From: Pseudothermotoga sp.
GTDB taxonomy: Bacteria > Thermotogota > Thermotogae > Thermotogales > DSM-5069
Assembly (NCBI GenBank): GCA_025060105.1
Contig: JANXCS010000007.1
Location: forward strand, 1 to 64,000
Direction: 5' to 3'
Length of the DNA: 64,000 nucleotides
Shown here: piece after piece, positions 36,833 to 46,109 of the stretch
How positions within the stretch are numbered: the first letter of the stretch is position 1
Layout: each line of letters opens with the position of its first letter
Notes under the pieces: generated by a model
The model's database searches: none
The model's input: only the letters and a program-made list of their open reading frames with translations
What the model was told of the DNA's origin: nothing
Translations under genes and position numbers: made by a program

Positions 36833-37781
36833 CCGATTCGAGTTCTCTAGGGTATGGATTCAAATATTTTTGGTTCAGAAGATAGTTGTCCTCAAAATTC
36901 AGTGCATAGATTCGAAAAACTTCCCTGATCGTTTTCAAGCTGATCTTCCCTCGCGAAAATTCTTCCAACAGCCTAGACATGTTCTCCTGCTCTTTCTCCC
37001 TCAGCTTTTCTTTCAAATGTGAATAGAGATGCTGTAATACATTGTAATGCTTACCCAATGTTGGTTTGACCGAGAAAGCTTTATTGAAAAGTTCGCTGTA
37101 AAGCGACACGATTTCCTTCATGGGAGCAACTTTCAAATTGGAGACCAATTTTCCAAGCTGCCGCAACAGGGAGGGACTATGTGCCATGAGTAAATATTTG
37201 TAACTTTCATGGAACTGGACCAGTTCTAGTTTATTGAATGATCTTGATTTCAAATCTGCACTCGAAAAAATTCTGGTCAAGAAATGCTCACGAATCCAAT
37301 AGCTTTTCAACCTACCTTCGTCAGCGAATGCTGAATTGGGGAACTTCTCCATAGCCAACTCTGCAAAAATTCCGACAGTTTTTATAACAATCTTTTCTCC
37401 ACGCAGGATTTTGTACGCAACAGCATCAGCGATGGCGCACGATGGAGATTTTTTCTTCAGCACGAATCCATCGATCTCTTTGAGTTGATTCAGAAAAACT
37501 TCACTGAACATTTTGATCGAATCTGTCACATCTCGACCCATGTCGGTTTGAATCACACGCTTTTCATCGTTCTGGAAAACTATCTTGATCGCAGGCCTAG
37601 GAACCCCAAAACCAGCACCAACTTCCGGGCATACTTTCACAACTTCAACATATTTGGAAAGTTTTTCACAGAACTCATCTTTGATCAGCTGGCCATTGTA
37701 CCTAACTGGCTCAAAATTCAAACAAGCCGAGAAAACCACCTTTGGTCTTGCAAAAACCTCTCGCACATTGCCCACCTCCAA
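36825..37781 (-). CDS. DUF523-DUF1722 fusion protein (TudS/YbgA type)
   Basis: A 318-residue two-domain protein. The N-terminal DUF523 half has three conserved Cys regions, VVFSACLNFEPVRYNG, VKVCPEVGAGFGVPRP and KKKSPSCAIAD, the pattern that holds a [4Fe-4S] cluster in the thiouracil desulfidase TudS. SPSCA replaces the common SPSCG. The C-terminal half is DUF1722/YbgA-like (HESYKYLLMAHSPSLLRQLG, YNVLQHLYSHLKEKL). Probable sulfur or thionucleobase handling; the exact substrate is not known. Confidence 0.85.
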   Translation of the reverse strand: MEVGNVREVFARPKVVFSACLNFEPVRYNGQLIKDEFCEKLSKYVEVVKVCPEVGAGFGVPRPAIKIVFQNDEKRVIQTDMGRDVTDSIKMFSEVFLNQLKEIDGFVLKKKSPSCAIADAVAYKILRGEKIVIKTVGIFAELAMEKFPNSAFADEGRLKSYWIREHFLTRIFSSADLKSRSFNKLELVQFHESYKYLLMAHSPSLLRQLGKLVSNLKVAPMKEIVSLYSELFNKAFSVKPTLGKHYNVLQHLYSHLKEKLREKEQENMSRLLEEFSRGKISLKTIREVFRIYALNFEDNYLLNQKYLNPYPRELESEK

Positions 37782-37989
37782 TTGTTATGGCGAGCCAAAT
37801 GTATAATTTACTAGTGGTAAGGTGCATCACCACAAAAAGTCGTTTTAAATAGAGACAATGATCCTTCTTGAGCTGTTCCTCAGAATTATTTTAGAATTTT
37901 CTCATGAACATGAATACAAATTTAAATACAAATTTAACGGTATAAGAATACATTTGTGGCGGAAGATCTTCAAAGAGGAGGGGTGAAGT
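37782..37989. promoter_or_regulatory. phoA upstream region with 12-bp direct repeat
   Basis: An AT-rich divergent region. Bases 37913-37936 are two perfect copies of AATACAAATTTA in tandem, followed by AACGGTATAAG, a possible -10 element at 37941-37946. Direct repeats near the -35 position of phosphatase genes are typical of PhoB/PhoP response elements, but the sequence does not match a known Pho box exactly. Confidence 0.5.
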
Positions 37990-39327
37990 GTGAAGAAGTT
38001 ACTCACAGTTTTATTGTTGTTCGCCTCCATCGTGTTAGTCCTTGCACACGTAAAAAACGTCATCTATTTCATAGGTGATGGCATGGGTTTCAACCACGTT
38101 TACTTGGCAAGCATTCTCGAAGGACGACCTCTCAACATGATGAAAACTCAATATGTAGGCATAGTGAGAACTTTCTCGGCCAATACGTGGGTCACGGACT
38201 CAGCAGCTGCCGGTACAGCTTTGGCGTCTGGATTCAAGACGAAAAACGGTATGATTGGTATGCTACCCAACGGTGAACCTGTACCTTCCATAGCCGAAGT
38301 ACTCAAATCCTACGGTGTTAAGGTGGGAATAGTTGTTACGTGTAGAATCACTCACGCTACCCCTGCCGCTTTTTATGGTCACGTGCCAGACAGAGACATG
38401 GAAAACGAGCTAGCTGAACAGTTGATTAAGAGTGATTTCGATGTGATCATGGGTGGTGGTTTGAGACACTTCATACCCGCCTCAGTCAAGGGAAGCAGCA
38501 GGAAAGATGAAAAAGACTTGTTGGCACTAGCCAAGGAAAGAGGCTACACGTTGGTCACGAAAAAGAGTGAGCTGGCACAGATCACTTCAGGAAAGGTCCT
38601 TGCACTTTTTGCCTCGAGTCACCTCGCTCCAGCGAGCGAGCGTACGGGTGAACAACCTATGCTCTACGAAATGGTTCAAAAGGCTCTCGAACTACTTTCA
38701 AAGGATGGTGAACCCTTCTTCCTCATGGTGGAAGGTTCCCAAATCGATTGGGAAGCTCACGGTAACGACCCATATGGTGTGTGGAAGGAAGTTGTAGAAT
38801 TCGACAAAGCAATCGGTGTGGCTCTCGAATTTGCGAAGAAAAATCCTGACACTCTTATCATCGTCACATCTGACCATGAAACTGGAGGACTTTCTACTTC
38901 TACTGGTACGTATATGCTGGAAGTCGAAAAGCTGAGAAAATTCAAGGCGAACACCGATTGGTTCCTTGCCAGGTACAACATAGACGAGAAGCAAAAATTT
39001 TTGGCTGGAGTGAAAGAATACTACGACATTGAGATGACAGATGAAGAGTATGAACAACTTTTGAACATCAAGAAGACCGCTAAAACCGCTTATGACTTGC
39101 CCAATGCTTTTGGAAGATACATCAGTTCGAAAGCATTGCTCGGCTGGACTACGTTCGATCATACGGGTGATCCCGTTCCCCTGTTCGCTTTTGGTCCAGG
39201 TGCGGAACACTTCACAGGTTGGCTTGACAATACAGACATTCCACGCACCATTGCAAGGTTGATGGGCTATCCTCTCACCTATCCAATCCAAAAAGAACCA
39301 ATCATTACAGGGCCTGTGTTGTACTGA
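37990..39327 (+). CDS. alkaline phosphatase
   Basis: A 445-residue secreted alkaline phosphatase. The signal peptide (KLLTVLLLFASIVLVLA) is followed by VIYFIGDGMGFNHVY with the first metal Asp, the nucleophile region NTWVTDSAAAGTALASGFKT, MVEGSQIDWEAHGND, VTSDHETGGLSTSTG and the late His in TTFDHTGDPVPLFAFGPGAE. It releases phosphate from esters outside the cytoplasm. GTG at 37990 lies behind GGAGGGG. Confidence 0.95.
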   Translation: MKKLLTVLLLFASIVLVLAHVKNVIYFIGDGMGFNHVYLASILEGRPLNMMKTQYVGIVRTFSANTWVTDSAAAGTALASGFKTKNGMIGMLPNGEPVPSIAEVLKSYGVKVGIVVTCRITHATPAAFYGHVPDRDMENELAEQLIKSDFDVIMGGGLRHFIPASVKGSSRKDEKDLLALAKERGYTLVTKKSELAQITSGKVLALFASSHLAPASERTGEQPMLYEMVQKALELLSKDGEPFFLMVEGSQIDWEAHGNDPYGVWKEVVEFDKAIGVALEFAKKNPDTLIIVTSDHETGGLSTSTGTYMLEVEKLRKFKANTDWFLARYNIDEKQKFLAGVKEYYDIEMTDEEYEQLLNIKKTAKTAYDLPNAFGRYISSKALLGWTTFDHTGDPVPLFAFGPGAEHFTGWLDNTDIPRTIARLMGYPLTYPIQKEPIITGPVLY

Positions 39328-39345
39328 TCTTGAAATGGAACAGTG

Positions 39346-39368
39346 GGTGGGCGCACGCCCACCTTTTT
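39346..39368 (+). terminator. terminator after alkaline phosphatase
   Basis: GGTGGGCG (39346-39353) and CGCCCACC (39356-39363) form a stem with a tight loop, followed by TTTTT. It closes the monocistronic phosphatase transcript. Confidence 0.85.
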
Positions 39369-39483
39369 GTTAACTCAACACGTTTTTCAGAGAAAACGAG
39401 AGTTTTTCTGAAATTAAAAGGAATATCTTCCAAGATTTCGTTGTTTTTACTCTTTATTCATTTATTTCCCGTGTCTATTGATG

Positions 39484-39512
39484 TTGACAAGATATATTTC
39501 TGTATGGTTAAT
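39484..39512 (+). promoter_or_regulatory. promoter of the GH42 sugar operon
   Basis: TTGACA at 39484-39489 followed after 17 bases by GTTAAT at 39507-39512, a good -35 and a weak -10. A transcript would start about ten bases before the palindromic operator. Confidence 0.55.
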
Positions 39513-39529
39513 TTAAATTCGGAAGTTGC

Positions 39530-39543
39530 CGGTAACGTTACCG
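39530..39543 (+). promoter_or_regulatory. LacI-family operator (perfect palindrome)
   Basis: CGGTAACGTTACCG is a perfect 14-bp palindrome with a central CG, the typical form of LacI-family operators. It lies just downstream of the predicted promoter and 25 bases before the binding-protein start, where a bound repressor would block transcription. The only LacI-type gene in the window is at the end of this operon. Confidence 0.75.
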
Positions 39544-39568
39544 ATAATCTAAAAGGGGGGATATTTCT

Positions 39569-40792
39569 ATGAGGAAACTGCTCGTACTGTTCTTCGTATT
39601 GTTCACGCTCTTACTCTTCGCAAAAGAACGCATAGTGATCAACAGTTACATGTCAGATCCTGCGCCCAGAAAGGCTTTGGCAGAACTCGTTGAGATGTTT
39701 CAGAAGAAATATCCAGAGTACGAAGTAGTCGTGAACACCTTTGCTCATGAAGATTTCAAAGTGCTTCTGAGAACGTGGCTCGCTTCACCGAAAGGTACAG
39801 CAGATGTGGTGACATGGTTCGCTGGAGAGAGAATGCGCTATTTTGCACAAATGAATCTCATCACACCGGTGGAAGAAGTATTCAAAGGAGCCAAATGGGA
39901 AGATTTCTTCCCCGCATCCTTTAAAAGCACATGTTCCTACAAAGACAAGATCTATTTTATACCACAAAGCTGGTATTGGTGGGGCGTGTATTATAGGAAA
40001 TCAGTGTTTGAAAAGCTTGGGATCAAGGAACCAAAAACCTGGGACGAGTTCCTGCAAGTTTGTGAAACGCTGAAGAAAAACGGTATCGTACCCATAGCGA
40101 TTGGAACCAAATTTCCATGGACGGCCGCAGGATGGTTCGACATATTGAACTTGAGGATCAACGGCTTAGACTACCACATAGCGCTCACTGCTGGTGAGGT
40201 TCCTTACACTGATCCAAAACTCATGAAGGTCTTCGAGTATTGGAGTCAGATCATAGACAAAGGATACTTGTTACCAAACCACACAGCTTACGAATGGCAA
40301 GAAGCAGCCACTTTCCTGTTCAGGGGCCAGGCGGGTATGTACTACATGGGTCAGTTCATAAAGGACGTCGCTCCAGCTGAAGTTAAAGACGATTTAGATT
40401 TCTTCAGATTCCCAATCATTGATCCCTCTATACCCCTCTATGAAGAAACACCTATCGACGGTTTCATGATTCCAGCAAATGCTCCAAACAAGAATGGAGC
40501 TATAGCATTCTTGAGATTCATCGCCTCGAAAGAAGCGCAGGAAAAGTTCGCTAAGGATCTTGGAAGACTTGCTGCTAACGTGGCAGTTGCGCCTCCGGAC
40601 GATCACGCGAGAAAAGGTCTCGACATGATTCTAGCTTCTTCTGGTGTGGCACAGTTCTACGATAGGGATACCAATCCAGAGATGGCCGAGGTCGGTATGA
40701 ACGCATTCATCGAATTCATGCTCAATCCAAAAAGAATTTCTGACATACTGAGAAAACTCGAAAGTGAGAGAAAAAGAATCTACGCTAAATGA
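39569..40792 (+). CDS. ABC sugar transporter substrate-binding protein
   Basis: A 407-residue family-1 extracellular binding protein. The signal peptide (KLLVLFFVLFTLLLFA) is followed by VEMFQKKYPEYEVVVNTFAH, DVVTWFAGERMRYFAQMN, LGIKEPKTWDEFLQVCETL and FRGQAGMYYMGQF. The context of two permeases and a GH42 beta-galactosidase points to a galactose-containing oligosaccharide. ATG at 39569 lies behind AAGGGGGG. Confidence 0.93.
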   Translation: MRKLLVLFFVLFTLLLFAKERIVINSYMSDPAPRKALAELVEMFQKKYPEYEVVVNTFAHEDFKVLLRTWLASPKGTADVVTWFAGERMRYFAQMNLITPVEEVFKGAKWEDFFPASFKSTCSYKDKIYFIPQSWYWWGVYYRKSVFEKLGIKEPKTWDEFLQVCETLKKNGIVPIAIGTKFPWTAAGWFDILNLRINGLDYHIALTAGEVPYTDPKLMKVFEYWSQIIDKGYLLPNHTAYEWQEAATFLFRGQAGMYYMGQFIKDVAPAEVKDDLDFFRFPIIDPSIPLYEETPIDGFMIPANAPNKNGAIAFLRFIASKEAQEKFAKDLGRLAANVAVAPPDDHARKGLDMILASSGVAQFYDRDTNPEMAEVGMNAFIEFMLNPKRISDILRKLESERKRIYAK

Positions 40793-40798
40793 TCTTTC

Positions 40799-40825
40799 CC
40801 CACGGGCCGAGTGCCCGTGGGTTTT
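40799..40825 (+). terminator. hairpin between binding protein and permease genes
   Basis: CCCACGGGC (40799-40807), loop CGAGT, GCCCGTGGG (40813-40821) and then TTTT. This perfect 9-bp stem lies after the binding-protein stop and just before the permease SD site, so it should reduce read-through into the permeases or stabilise the binding-protein mRNA. Confidence 0.85.
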
Positions 40826-40837
40826 CGAGGTGAAAGA

Positions 40838-41707
40838 ATGAGAAAGAGATTGACACCTTATCTTTTCTTGACGGGGCCTTTAGCCCTGTATTTCATCTGG
40901 GTCATCTATCCCATCTTTCGTACTTTCATAGTGAGCTTCACACGTTGGGACGGTATGACTAAGGAAAAGTTCGTTGGTTTAGACAACTTTGTGTTGTTGT
41001 TCAATGATCGGTATTTTATTTTGTCTTTGATCAACAATTTCAAATGGATGATCGGTTTTGTGATCTTGTCGATACCACTTGGCTTGTTATTCGCGATGTT
41101 GATGGATCAAAAATATCCAGGTCACAAAGTGTACAAGTCACTCATCTATCTCCCCATGGCTCTATCTTTCGTCGTTATAGGTCAAATATGGTCATGGATA
41201 CTCGAACCTACCGGGGGGATAGTGAACAGTTTTCTAAGATACATAGGACTTGGGACCCTTGCAAAGCCGTGGTTGAGCGATCCAAAGATTGTCACGTACT
41301 CTCTGATCTGGGCTGCACTGTGGAGACAGATACCTTACGCGATGGTGCTCTTTCTTGCAGGACTTCAAAGTGTCAATAAAGAGCACGTAGAGGCGGCTAT
41401 CGTTGACGGTGCTAATGCGTTTCAAAGGTTTTGGTACGTGATACTCCCAGAACTCAGACCGGCCTTGGTCATAGCAGTGACGGTGAACATCATTGATTCC
41501 CTGAGAGCTTTCGACATAGTTTTCGTCATGACGCGTGGTGGACCATTCTATTCATCCAGTGTGATGGCGAATTACATGTACATACAAGCATTCCACAATT
41601 ACAGAATGGGTTACGGTGCGGCCATAGCTGTGGTACAGTTCCTCATCACGCTTGGTTTCATCCTTGTCTACGTTCTCAACGTACTCAAGAGGGAGGAAAG
41701 GTTATGA
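40838..41707 (+). CDS. ABC sugar transporter permease (MalF type)
   Basis: A 289-residue permease with six predicted helices. It has YLFLTGPLALYFIWVIYPIF at the start and the EAA loop VEAAIVDGANAFQRFWYVIL with the conserved Gly that contacts the ATPase. ATG at 40838 lies behind GAGG. It pairs with the next gene. No ATP-binding gene is in this operon, so a shared ATPase encoded elsewhere must serve it. Confidence 0.93.
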   Translation: MRKRLTPYLFLTGPLALYFIWVIYPIFRTFIVSFTRWDGMTKEKFVGLDNFVLLFNDRYFILSLINNFKWMIGFVILSIPLGLLFAMLMDQKYPGHKVYKSLIYLPMALSFVVIGQIWSWILEPTGGIVNSFLRYIGLGTLAKPWLSDPKIVTYSLIWAALWRQIPYAMVLFLAGLQSVNKEHVEAAIVDGANAFQRFWYVILPELRPALVIAVTVNIIDSLRAFDIVFVMTRGGPFYSSSVMANYMYIQAFHNYRMGYGAAIAVVQFLITLGFILVYVLNVLKREERL

Positions 41708-42534
41708 AAAGAAAATGGAAAGCCGTTGCCTTCTATGCGCTGTGTACTTTGATAGCTATCATCTGGATGGTACCATTCATGGTCGCGATCTTCACATCTT
41801 TCAAAACCATGGATGAGATCTTCATGCTCAGGAATTTTTGGTCTCCGCCCAAAACGTGGACGTTCGAAAATTTCAAAATTGCTTGGAGAGAAGGAAGAAT
41901 GGGACGTTATTTTTTCAATACAGCTATCGTAACGTCTGTCTCGGTGGCCGGTACGCTTTTCCTCTCCAGTCTCAGTGCTTACGCGTTGGCTTGGTACGAG
42001 TTCAAGTTTCGAACGGCGATTCTCATGGTTTTCGTCGCTGGTATGCTCATACCCTTTCAAATGCTGCTCATACCGGTATACAGATTCTCTGTTGTGACTG
42101 GACTATATGATACTTTGATCGGTGTTATCCTGTTCCACGTTGCTTTTCAGCTTGGCTTCTGCACTTTCTTTCTAAGAAATTTCATGGTGACGATACCTTC
42201 CAGTTTGTTCGACGCAGCGAAGATGGATGGAGCCGGCGATTTCATGATATACTCAAAAATCGTTATGCCATTGGTCAAACCTGCGGTGGCCGCCCTGGGG
42301 ATCTTGGAGTTCACATGGATATGGAACGATTATCTGTGGTCTTTGATATTACTGCAGAGTGATGCCAAGAAAACTGTGACAATCGGTCTCACAACACTTC
42401 AGGGACAATGGATCAGTAGTTGGAACATAATAGCGGCTGGTGCTCTACTTGCAGCGACGGTTCCCGTTGTAGTGTTTTTGATCTTCCAAAGATACTTCAT
42501 CCAAGGTCTCACTTTGGGTAGCATTAAAGGGTGA
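41704..42534 (+). CDS. ABC sugar transporter permease (MalG type)
   Basis: A 276-residue permease, second half of the importer. It has AVAFYALCTLIAIIWMVPFM at the start, the extracytoplasmic KTWTFENFKIAWREG and the EAA loop FDAAKMDGAGDFMIYSKIVM. It overlaps the upstream permease by four bases (ATGA), so the two are made in equal amounts. Confidence 0.93.
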   Translation: MKRKWKAVAFYALCTLIAIIWMVPFMVAIFTSFKTMDEIFMLRNFWSPPKTWTFENFKIAWREGRMGRYFFNTAIVTSVSVAGTLFLSSLSAYALAWYEFKFRTAILMVFVAGMLIPFQMLLIPVYRFSVVTGLYDTLIGVILFHVAFQLGFCTFFLRNFMVTIPSSLFDAAKMDGAGDFMIYSKIVMPLVKPAVAALGILEFTWIWNDYLWSLILLQSDAKKTVTIGLTTLQGQWISSWNIIAAGALLAATVPVVVFLIFQRYFIQGLTLGSIKG

Positions 42535-42545
42535 GGAGGGATTCC

Positions 42546-44384
42546 ATGCAGATCTATGGTGCAGATTATTACCCAGAACATTGGGAAGAAGAAGACTGGA
42601 AGGAACATGTCAAGATCATGAAAGAAATTGGCATTGAATGGGTGAGGATCGGAGAATTTGCCTGGTCTTTCGTGGAACCTGCTGAAGGCAAGTACGATTT
42701 TTCAAAGCTCGAAAAAGCGATGAAATTTCTGAAAGATTCAGGCATAAAGATCATCGTTGGGACTCCGACAGCTGCTCCACCCAATTGGTTGGTGAAAAAG
42801 TATCCTCACATTCTTCCTGTGGACAAATATGGAAGACAAAAAGGGCCTGGTAGTAGGAGACATTACTGTCCAGCCAACGAAATCTATCGAGAATATTCCA
42901 GGAAAATCGTAGAGAAGTACGCAGAACATTTTTCACCTTACGCTGATATGTGGCAGATCGATAACGAGTTCGGTTGCCACGACACGACTCTTTGTTACTG
43001 CGAGGCTACCAGAAAGGCGTTCATCAAATGGCTCAAGAGTAAATACAAAACGCTCGAAGAGTTGAACTATCGTTGGGGAAACAGGTTTTGGAGTCAAACG
43101 ATCGGTGATTGGGACGAAATATTCTTGCCCACCAATACGCCTGCTTTTGAGAATCCACACATGGTACTCGATTTCTACAGATTCTCAACGGATATTCATA
43201 TAGATTACATGAACATGCAAATTGATATCATCAAAAAATATTCGGACAAGCCCATCACACACAACTTGATGGTCGACTTCTTTGACATCGATTACAAGAA
43301 ACTCTCTAAGAATATCGACCTGGTGAGCTTTGACAACTATGTACCAACACCACTGTACGATCCATTCAGACAATCGATCAACCACGATTTGATGAGATCT
43401 TTGAAGAAACAGCCGTTCCTTGTTATGGAACAACAACCTGGCAGGGTGAATTGGAAGAGTGTGAACGAGAATTATCCAGAAGGTCAAGTGAGACTCTGGA
43501 TCAAGCAGTCGTACCTTCACGGATCGCTGGGTGTACTTGTGTTCAGGTTTGATCAAATCCATTGGGGCGCGGAACAGTTCCATGGAGCATTGCTCGACTA
43601 TTCAGGTAGAAAGACGGTCAGGTGCGATGAGTTTTCTCAAGTGAAGTTAGAAACAAACGATGTAATCGAACCGAAAAAAGAAGTGGCTGTTTATTTTTCG
43701 TACGAAAACTGCTGGATGCACAGAATAAACCATATCAACAGAAATTTCGATTATTGGTCAGCGATACTCGAAATCTACAGAGCTGTACGGAAGCTCGGCT
43801 ACAATGTTGATTTTGTCTTTGAAGATGACGAGATTCAATCATATCAACTTTTGATTGTTCCATACGCCATGTACCTACCTGAGGTTTTCATTGAAAAGAT
43901 TAAAGCCTTTAATAAACCAGTGATAATGACCTGCATGAGCTCCATTAAGGATGAACACAACTGGTTGAGGAAGGAGTTTCCACATGGCCTTCAAGACATA
44001 CTCGGTTTGGAAATCATCGACTTTGGAGGCTTGGACAACGTCAATGTCAATTTCTTGGGTTTGAACTTGAAAGGAACTGTCTGGTGCGATAAAATTGTTC
44101 TCAAAGGTGCTGAGGTGATGGGTGTATTCAAAAACGGTCCATTCGCCGATTGGCCTTGTGTAACGAAGAGTGGTAACAGATACTACGTAGCGACCGTGAT
44201 GAGCGAAGAATTCTTCCTGGTCTTGTTAGAAAGGCTGATTCCAGCAAAATTCGTTGCGAGCGATGTGGACTCGGTTCAGATGTCAGATAAATTGTTGCTA
44301 CTGAACCTCAAAGGCTTGAAAAATACCGTGTGGAGTTCGTCCAAAAAGCTCGTCATGGAGCCCTTCGAGACACGGGAGGTTTGA
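42546..44384 (+). CDS. beta-galactosidase, GH42 family
   Basis: A 612-residue GH42 enzyme. MQIYGADYYPEHWEEEDW is the classic start, and GTPTAAPPNWLVKKYPHILP follows. The acid/base Glu is in MWQIDNEFGCHDTTLCYC, close to Cys residues that bind zinc in many GH42s. The nucleophile Glu is in FLVMEQQPGRVNW. Trimerisation and C-terminal domains follow. It has no signal peptide, so it cleaves imported galactosides in the cytoplasm. ATG at 42546 lies behind GAGGAGGG. Confidence 0.95.
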   Translation: MQIYGADYYPEHWEEEDWKEHVKIMKEIGIEWVRIGEFAWSFVEPAEGKYDFSKLEKAMKFLKDSGIKIIVGTPTAAPPNWLVKKYPHILPVDKYGRQKGPGSRRHYCPANEIYREYSRKIVEKYAEHFSPYADMWQIDNEFGCHDTTLCYCEATRKAFIKWLKSKYKTLEELNYRWGNRFWSQTIGDWDEIFLPTNTPAFENPHMVLDFYRFSTDIHIDYMNMQIDIIKKYSDKPITHNLMVDFFDIDYKKLSKNIDLVSFDNYVPTPLYDPFRQSINHDLMRSLKKQPFLVMEQQPGRVNWKSVNENYPEGQVRLWIKQSYLHGSLGVLVFRFDQIHWGAEQFHGALLDYSGRKTVRCDEFSQVKLETNDVIEPKKEVAVYFSYENCWMHRINHINRNFDYWSAILEIYRAVRKLGYNVDFVFEDDEIQSYQLLIVPYAMYLPEVFIEKIKAFNKPVIMTCMSSIKDEHNWLRKEFPHGLQDILGLEIIDFGGLDNVNVNFLGLNLKGTVWCDKIVLKGAEVMGVFKNGPFADWPCVTKSGNRYYVATVMSEEFFLVLLERLIPAKFVASDVDSVQMSDKLLLLNLKGLKNTVWSSSKKLVMEPFETREV

Positions 44385-44387
44385 GTA

Positions 44388-45377
44388 TTGAAGAAAAAGT
44401 TTGTGACCATAAGGGATATAGCTGAAGAAGCTGGAGTTTCCATCAACACAGTTTCTCGAGCTTTGAACAATAAACCTGATGTGAGTCAAGAAACCAAGAG
44501 AAAGATTTTAGAAATAGCTAGAAGACTCGGTTACATAAGAAATTCTGATGCCGTTTCCTTTAGAAAAGGTATGACGAGAACCATAGGTGTAGTTTTTGAA
44601 GATAGCTCGAACCCTTTCTATGCAGAGGTGTTCAAGGGAATAGAGGTCAGCGCAAGAAAGTACGGTTACCAAGTGATCTTGATGAACACAGAGAGAGATT
44701 ACATAAATGAAATACAAGCTGTGGATACACTCTTACAAAAACGTGTTGATGGTATCATCATCTCACCTACTCAGTTCGACAGTAAAGATATAGAACAACT
44801 CGCCAAGCTGAATTACCCATTCGTGATACTCGGGGTACATTTTGAAGGAAACAATCTCGACGAGGTCTACTCGAACGATTTCAAGGGTGGTTACCTAGCA
44901 ACAAAGCACCTTTTGGAGAAAGGTAGAAAGAAAATTCTCATGCTCAACGCTTATATGTACAAATCCGTCGCACAGATGAGATATCAAGGTTATTTACAAG
45001 CGTTGAGCGAATATGGTCTTCAACCTTACCTGATGGTTGAAATTGAGGAAGGTTATGAGTCTGCTTTCGCCAAAATTATGGAACTCAAAGACATCGATTT
45101 CGATGCCGTGTTTTGCTTTAACGATGTTTTCGCCATAGCTATCCTCAAAGCATTCCGATTGCTTGGAAAGAGTGTTCCTAGAGATGTTTCCGTCGTCGGT
45201 TACGATGACATATCTTACGCCGAGTTCGTTCAGCCTCCTTTAACTACGGTCAAGATAGATAAATTTTTGGAAGGCATCGTTGCTTTCGAAATGTTGTACG
45301 AAAAGATCCTGGGGATGAGAACAGAACCAAAGCAAGTTATCTTGGACGTTGAACTAGTGGTGAGGGAAAGCACGTGA
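44388..45377 (+). CDS. LacI-family transcriptional regulator
   Basis: A 329-residue regulator. The N-terminal helix-turn-helix and hinge (VTIRDIAEEAGVSINTVSRA, LNNKPDVSQETKRKILEIA) are followed by a periplasmic-binding-like sensor domain (TIGVVFEDSSNPFYAEVFKG, VDGIIISPTQFD, DVSVVGYDDISYAEFVQPPL). It probably represses the transporter-GH42 operon through the palindrome at 39530-39543. TTG at 44388 follows the GH42 stop by three bases. Confidence 0.94.
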   Translation: MKKKFVTIRDIAEEAGVSINTVSRALNNKPDVSQETKRKILEIARRLGYIRNSDAVSFRKGMTRTIGVVFEDSSNPFYAEVFKGIEVSARKYGYQVILMNTERDYINEIQAVDTLLQKRVDGIIISPTQFDSKDIEQLAKLNYPFVILGVHFEGNNLDEVYSNDFKGGYLATKHLLEKGRKKILMLNAYMYKSVAQMRYQGYLQALSEYGLQPYLMVEIEEGYESAFAKIMELKDIDFDAVFCFNDVFAIAILKAFRLLGKSVPRDVSVVGYDDISYAEFVQPPLTTVKIDKFLEGIVAFEMLYEKILGMRTEPKQVILDVELVVREST

Positions 45378-46082
45378 AAATTGTGCTCGTAGCTGAAGCT
45401 TCAAAAAAGATCCAACGATTTTTTAAACTGTGGGGTCTGTCATTCTCGATCGATGATACGATTCTTTTTGATACATTTTCCAACGGTCAGGTGCTCTTGA
45501 GGAATCTAAAAAAGCTCAGCATAAATGTTGAAGGGTGTTCGTCACATAGTTCTCTCCCATGAACATTGGGACCACGTGGGTGGATTGGACGAGATGCTGA
45601 GATCCTGTAAAGACATCAAACTGTATGTTTGTAAAAGCTTCAGCCGAGAATTCAAAGAAAAGTTAAAAAATATTCGATCTATCGAAATCATAGAGGTGAA
45701 CGGTCCGATTCAAATCGCACCTGGTGTTTTCAGCCCTGGTGAAATCAGTGGAATTTACGCCAATAAACCCATCACAGAGCAGTGTCTAATTGTGGATCGT
45801 GGTGAGGATTTGGATATGCTAGTGGGATGTTGTCATCCAGGAGTTGATAGAATGATCTTTAGAGTGATCGAAATCTTTGGAAAACCGATCCGTCTGCTGG
45901 CGGGAGGTTTTCACTTGATGGAAAAGAGGTATGAAGAGATATCTCACCTCGTTAACGAAATAGAGAAAATGGAAGTGAAAATGATCATGCCGTGTCACTG
46001 TACTGGTAAGAAAGCAGTTGAACTGTTTTTAGAAAGATTTCAGAACAGATTCATCACTGCGAGAGTTGGACTTGAACTTTGA
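45374..46082 (+). pseudogene. metallo-beta-lactamase-fold hydrolase gene with one frameshift
   Basis: Two frames make one protein. From GTG at 45374 the first encodes ASKKIQRFFKLWGLSFSIDD and ILFDTFSNGQVLLRNLKKL, then leaves the MBL pattern after INVEG. The second continues with VRHIVLSHEHWDHVGGLDEM, which holds the metal motif HxHxDH, and later GCCHPGVDRMIF and MPCHCTGKKAVELF. Removing one G of the GGG at 45533-45535 would join them. It may be a recent pseudogene, a sequencing error or programmed slippage. The family resembles dihydropterin-related or other small-molecule MBL hydrolases. Confidence 0.85.
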
Positions 46083-46109
46083 AAGGTGTGATGGCAACTG
46101 CTCTTAGCT

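Noticed and set aside
39330-39572. 80-codon frame upstream of the sugar binding protein
   Set aside because: Covers the phoA terminator, the promoter and the LacI operator; no SD site or family match.
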